Assembly: GCA_003255065.1 (NCBI GenBank)
Contig: QAOA01007318.1
Coordinates: forward strand, 800,356 to 864,355
Direction: 5' to 3'
Origin: Cercis canadensis
Taxonomy: Eukaryota; Streptophyta; Magnoliopsida; Fabales; Fabaceae
DNA: 64,000 nucleotides
A program made the translations under genes and the position numbers. The notes below the pieces were generated by a model, which did no database searches, was not told the DNA's origin, and saw only the letters and a list, made by a program, of their open reading frames with translations. This document shows, one piece after another, positions 60,199-64,000 of this stretch (position 1 is the first letter of the stretch; each line of letters opens with the position of its first letter).

Positions 60199-60710
60199 TT
60201 GCTGAAACGATTACGTATTGTGTTCAAGTGTTGTAAGGGACACATATTTAGAGATAAGGAGAGTATTCAATAGTGAAGTTGAACAATGTTTGTTCTCCTC
60301 TACCTGAATTATTGTGTTTGTGGATTGCTTATGTTATTTCTATGTTTCACTATATGATTATCAAAGAGCTGTTAAACTTCAAAAAAAAAAATCAAATTTT
60401 CGAGTGAATGAAATACATTACTAATAAGGGCTACCTGTACAATGTTATGAGTAAGCAATTGGCTGCTTGTTTCTATTTGGCATTCACGGGAGTATCAGCA
60501 TGCATGATAAAGCTGTGTCCATCAGTCCATGACACGACGATGGTTGTACTTGTACCAAAGCTGAACCTTGATGACGATGACAGGCGACTAGTCCTCATCT
60601 TACCTAGCTAGCCCTAGGCAAAACAAAAGGCAATGCCATTCCAGTTCCACTGTTTCGTCAATCAAGGCTTCCTCATCCCATTTAGATTTCTGATCACTCC
60701 AAAGCAGCAA
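60199..60710. other. Spacer after the second PGIP
   Basis: 3' UTR of the second PGIP followed by unremarkable sequence that probably includes the former promoter of the PGIP pseudogene. No gene was recognised. Confidence 0.45.
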
Positions 60711-61275
60711 AATGGCAACCAGTTTTGGCTCATGCTTCCTCCTCTTCCTTTCACTATCGCTCATCATGTATCTCCGTCGTTGTTATCACCGACGATATCT
60801 CTGCTCAAATCCCAACCTCATCAGCCCACTATCGCCAAGCTCAGCTGGACCAGTGTATCCGGCCCAATACCTAACTTCTTGACCCAACTCAATTCAAACA
60901 AACTCTCTGGTTCAGTCCCGGCCTCGCTTTCCCAGTTGCCTAATCTTGTGGGCCTTGACTTGAGCCAAAACCAGTTTACCGGCCCAAGCCCATACTCATA
61001 CGGATCCTTCAAGAATGCCCCGACTCTTTACCACTCCCACAACCATTTATGCTTCCTCCTCTTCCTTTGCAAACTTGAACTGCTCCGTCATTCACTTGTC
61101 TCGTAACAAGCTCCAAGATCACGCCTCCCTGCTTTGTGGATGCTTGATTTTTGGAAAAACTTATTCGCCTTTGATCTCACAAAACTCGAGTTCCCTCAGA
61201 CCTTGACGTGGTTGGATCTTAATCACAACAACATCTACGTCGGCCTTCCTGTGGGATTGGCCGAACTTGATTAGT
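60711..61275 (+). pseudogene. PGIP pseudogene
   Basis: It begins with ATGGCAACCAG and a plausible signal peptide (MATSFGSCFLLFLSLSLIM) but then loses the N-cap cysteine region. LRR pieces follow: SGPIPNFLTQL, LSGSVPASLSQLPNLVGLDL, FTGPSPYSYGSFKNAPTLYH, then in a shifted frame LSRNKLQDHASLL and LDLNHNNIY. Compared with the intact neighbours there are at least two internal deletions and frameshifts, and the C-cap cysteines are lost; the homology stops near 61275. It cannot make a functional inhibitor. Confidence 0.88.
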
Positions 61276-61775
61276 GGTGCGAGTGAACCCATGGCCAAAT
61301 TAAAAATGCTACTTCACCAGACCAAGTTGCTGGAGGAACCATTGCAAACAAGGAAACCAAGAAGGCATTATTTTTCCCTTTCTTTTTCGGCCTCATTCCA
61401 ATCTATTTTGGATTCTACATTCATTCACATGGTTGGTATCAATCTGTTGACTTAAAAGCATTTTGAAACACGAATTGTTTAACAGTTAAAAAATTCAAAA
61501 GGAAAAAAAAAAAAACGAGATCTAGTTTGTATTTGATCCATCCAAACGTTTTGTTAAATCTTCAAGAAGTTTATCAGGGCTTTCAAGAAACTTCAGCCCT
61601 GAATTTGTGAGTTATTCCAATATTAATGTACATTTCTTGATGTATAACACGAGGTTCTCCCACATTTCATTTTGGGTATGTACAACCCATTTTACAAGTT
61701 TAGGTAAAAATTAGAGGTTACGAGAATCAATCATGAGATTGAAAGCAATCTCCACTTAACTTTCCGCTGCTCCTG
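61276..61775. other. Convergent spacer between the PGIP pseudogene and the ABHD18-like gene
   Basis: No coding sequence was recognised. An A-run lies at 61505-61514. The right part contains the 3' UTR of the minus-strand hydrolase. Confidence 0.45.
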
Positions 61776-64000
61776 TCACAATGGAGATTCCTTCCACTCT
61801 AATCTGTTAAGGCCATCAACAATAGCCCTGCGGAATTCACCATTGTGGAGAAGGAAGGATGAGACATGCCCACCTGTGACCCATCTCACTTCAGAACCTG
61901 GCCAAGCTTTCTTAAGTTCCAGGACTGAGTGTTTTGGGATGTATCCATCATCCTGCAAACAGTGCTTTTACTTAAAAGTAGACATCAAAGGAAAAAATTT
62001 ACGGCGTAAATATTCAAAAGAACCATAAACGAAAGTGTAAGGGGGAAAAATAAGACAACCCCAGAGGGAGGGAAAATGCAGTCGTCTTAAAAAACATGAT
62101 TATGATCTCCCACAAGGCTCAAAGTCAATATTTCTGAGCCACCTTGTCAAATTCAAGTTTCTTTATTTTTCAAATAGTCTTTAATCCACTTCTAAAATTG
62201 GATAAAATTATTGTTCTAATATAATAAAAAAAGATTAACTAAGCAATAACACCTGAAAAACACATGATACCAGTGAGCCAGTCAGAATTTCTTGCAAATG
62301 TGGTAAACTCTTAAAATTATGAGTAAAACCTTTTTTTAGTCCTTGGAAAATGCAACTACTAACAAATTTGTCCTCCAAAAATTTTCAGTGACAAATTAGT
62401 CTTTGAATTATTATTTTGTCTGACAAATTAGTCCTCTGGTATTTTAATGAAAAAAGTTCTGGCCCCCTGCATACCCATTTCCTAAATCTTTTTCACTGAT
62501 CTTGCCTAGCTATGTTTAAGCCCCCTCATTTTCTCATTCAAGTCCTTCTTTTCTTTTAACTGATATTGCTTACCGAAGGACTAATTTGTCAGCAAAATAA
62601 TAATTCAAGGACCAATTTGTCAGTGGCTGTATTTTTCAAGGACTAAAAAAGGGTTTTACTCTAAAATTATATGGACAGGTAATCAACCAAATCATGATAC
62701 AAGAGGCATGGTGGAAAGGAAAGAAACAAGGGAAGAATCACTGTACTAGATCAAAGCCAAACTAGTTGAGAAATGCATAAGTTTTCTACTTTCCTTGGTT
62801 GCAATGACGGCCATATAGAGAACCAGAAAGAAAACTAGAAGGCGAAGGAAAGGATGTGGGGGTTTTCAGAATGTTTCACTTCAATGCAAAAGAATCTCAT
62901 TTTTCTCCTTTAACTTTCTTATTTTCATGCTGTAGATTTGCCAGGACATTATCAAAAGGGGATCTAAACAGCAAACCACCACAAATATGATTTCCTCCCA
63001 ATTTCACTTAATTCACATTTGTAAGCTGATGAGGAGATCTGGAACTTACAGTGGCAGCAACAAAGATTACTGCATCGGGGTTTTTGGGAATTGGAAAGCG
63101 TGTGACATCTGTGAGAGACAGTACATTTCGCATCCGTTCTCTTACCTCCTCAAGAGTCATCGCAACCTGGTGGGCTGCAAGATCCTCTCTCAGTGCCTCC
63201 CAGGCTGTGCCGTGCTTTAAAATTCCCTCACAGAATGCCACAACGGCAGAATGCGGTGAGAGAAAAGGGAGGGTAGCAACAGGTGTAGGGTGAAGTGATC
63301 CAACCATTGCAGCATGCACTCCCCCTAGAGTTCATAAAATGTCAAAATTTATATAAAAGAGAAGCCACAATATTAAAACTTGAACTTCTTTTTGTTTTTA
63401 GGAATTGCCAAGCGCCGTACTCCACCCGTCACTTGAGTGGGTTCTGATGGAACCCATCCAGTGATTTTGGTGTCATTGTGAAAATCTCAAAAAACTAAGT
63501 CACTTAGTATGTGACAAAACACACAGTTCCTTTTAAAATGCAATAACAGCACGATATAGAAAAACATACCAAACTTCAAATGTGTGTTCTGTCATATACT
63601 AGGTGACTCAGTTTTTCGAGATCTTTGTAACAACACAAAAATCACTGAGTGTAATGCTGCTACATCAGCTTTTTAGGTGGTGTATAGCATAGCACTCACC
63701 TTTGTTTTTTGCTGTTTCAAAATTTGAACTACTTGGTTGATCACTGTGTTTTGACATATGATCTAAAGGCTTAGCACTAACACTGGTCTATTTCTCATGT
63801 AGCATATTATAACAGAAAGTATCAGCAATATAGAAAGACTAATAGGAGTATGAGAATGTAACATTTTGAGCTCCAGCATGGGTTCGAGATGAGTCTTACC
63901 CATACTAAGTCCACAAACACCCATCTTGCCAAAACCTGCCTCAGAGTCCAACCAGTGTAAGAGACTTCGGGCCTCTTCAATGGTTGCTCTTCCTAATAAA
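61776..64000 (-). CDS. ABHD18: ABHD18-like alpha/beta hydrolase (DUF2048), 3' part
   Basis: Three terminal exons are visible: 64000-63900 (continuing past the right edge), 63324-63050 and 61952-61776. Joined, they encode the C-terminal half of an alpha/beta hydrolase of the ABHD18 (DUF2048) family. The nucleophile elbow CGLSMGGVHAAMVG is split by the intron at 63899-63325. The acid lies in VAATDDGYIPKHS, across the intron at 63049-61953, and the catalytic histidine in RWVTGGHVSSFLLHN. The triad therefore appears complete. The stop is at 61776. Mammalian ABHD18 has been linked to mitochondrial cardiolipin metabolism; the plant substrate is not known. The N-terminal part lies outside the window. 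The last intron holds a MITE, and the preceding one a foldback element. Confidence 0.88.
62321..62661. mobile_element. 341-bp Mutator-like MITE with 9-bp target duplication
   Basis: The perfect 10-base inverted ends GAGTAAAACC...GGTTTTACTC extend inward as imperfect inverted repeats of over 100 bases with TTTTTTAGTCCTTG and GACAAATTAGTCCT blocks. The direct repeat TAAAATTAT flanks the element at 62312-62320 and 62662-62670. This fits a non-autonomous Mutator-superfamily element. It is in the last intron of the ABHD18-like gene. Confidence 0.87.
63459..63646. mobile_element. 188-bp foldback element
   Basis: The left arm CAGTGATTTTGGTGTCATTG pairs with the right arm, whose reverse complement reads CAGTGATTTTTGTGTTGTTA, and both continue through AACTRAGTCACYTAGTATRT and ACAAAACACACA-like sequence for about 70 bases. 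The loop is short. No target duplication is evident. It would form a strong hairpin in RNA and so could also be a small-RNA source. Confidence 0.65.

Noticed and set aside
1-64000. CRISPR arrays, tRNA or rRNA genes
   Set aside because: Scanned for and not seen; the tandem repeats present are microsatellites or MITE-internal, and no cloverleaf with conserved A and B boxes was recognised by eye.

Overview
The window is nuclear DNA from a flowering plant, almost certainly a woody or herbaceous eudicot. The genes are split by AT-rich GT-AG introns, the spacers are AT-rich with many microsatellites and small inverted-repeat transposons, and every recognisable protein belongs to a plant family. The species cannot be fixed from the sequence. 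Eleven single Ns mark contig joins; several have the same short sequence on both sides, so some apparent repeats are probably assembly artefacts.

Layout. 26-4127 (-): complete CDK5RAP3/C53 ER-phagy and UFMylation factor, 10 exons. 6330-7750 (+): OEP16-3, a Tim17/22/23-family membrane protein. 8768-11334 (+): chloroplast rhodanese STR9. 12328-19353 (-): TBCC-domain protein TBCCD1, whose introns hold a 489-bp Mutator-like MITE and a decayed plastid ndhE insertion. 19.4-24.4 kb: AT-rich spacer. 25763-28087 (+): intronless MCTP3/4-type multiple-C2 protein with 5'UTR introns. 28.1-41 kb: about 13 kb without a convincing gene, holding two foldback elements, a 411-bp duplication around an N and long microsatellites. 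41262-47639 (+): bZIP factor TGA10 in 11 exons, with a GC-AG intron, three tandem acceptors and upstream ORFs. 49648-52014 (-): FTIP1, a second MCTP. 53.5-61.3 kb: a polygalacturonase-inhibitor (PGIP) cluster with two intact genes, one pseudogene and one relic. 61776-64000 (-): 3' part of an ABHD18-like alpha/beta hydrolase, running off the right edge.

The genes form no operon. Their order is informative. OEP16-3, STR9 and TBCCD1 correspond, from memory, to consecutive Arabidopsis loci At2g42210-42230; the At3g57880-57890 pair is an MCTP next to a TBCC gene. C53, TGA10, FTIP1 and PGIPs correspond to At5g06830-06870. The window therefore appears to carry on one chromosome an ancestral order that Arabidopsis has split over several duplicated segments.

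No wholly new biological system was found. The points most worth a second look are the GC-AG intron inside the TGA10 bZIP domain together with its NAGNAG acceptors and stop-start uORFs, the interleaved gene blocks, the plastid DNA insertion, the well-delimited MITEs, and the evidence that the 411-bp tandem copy is an unmerged haplotype.
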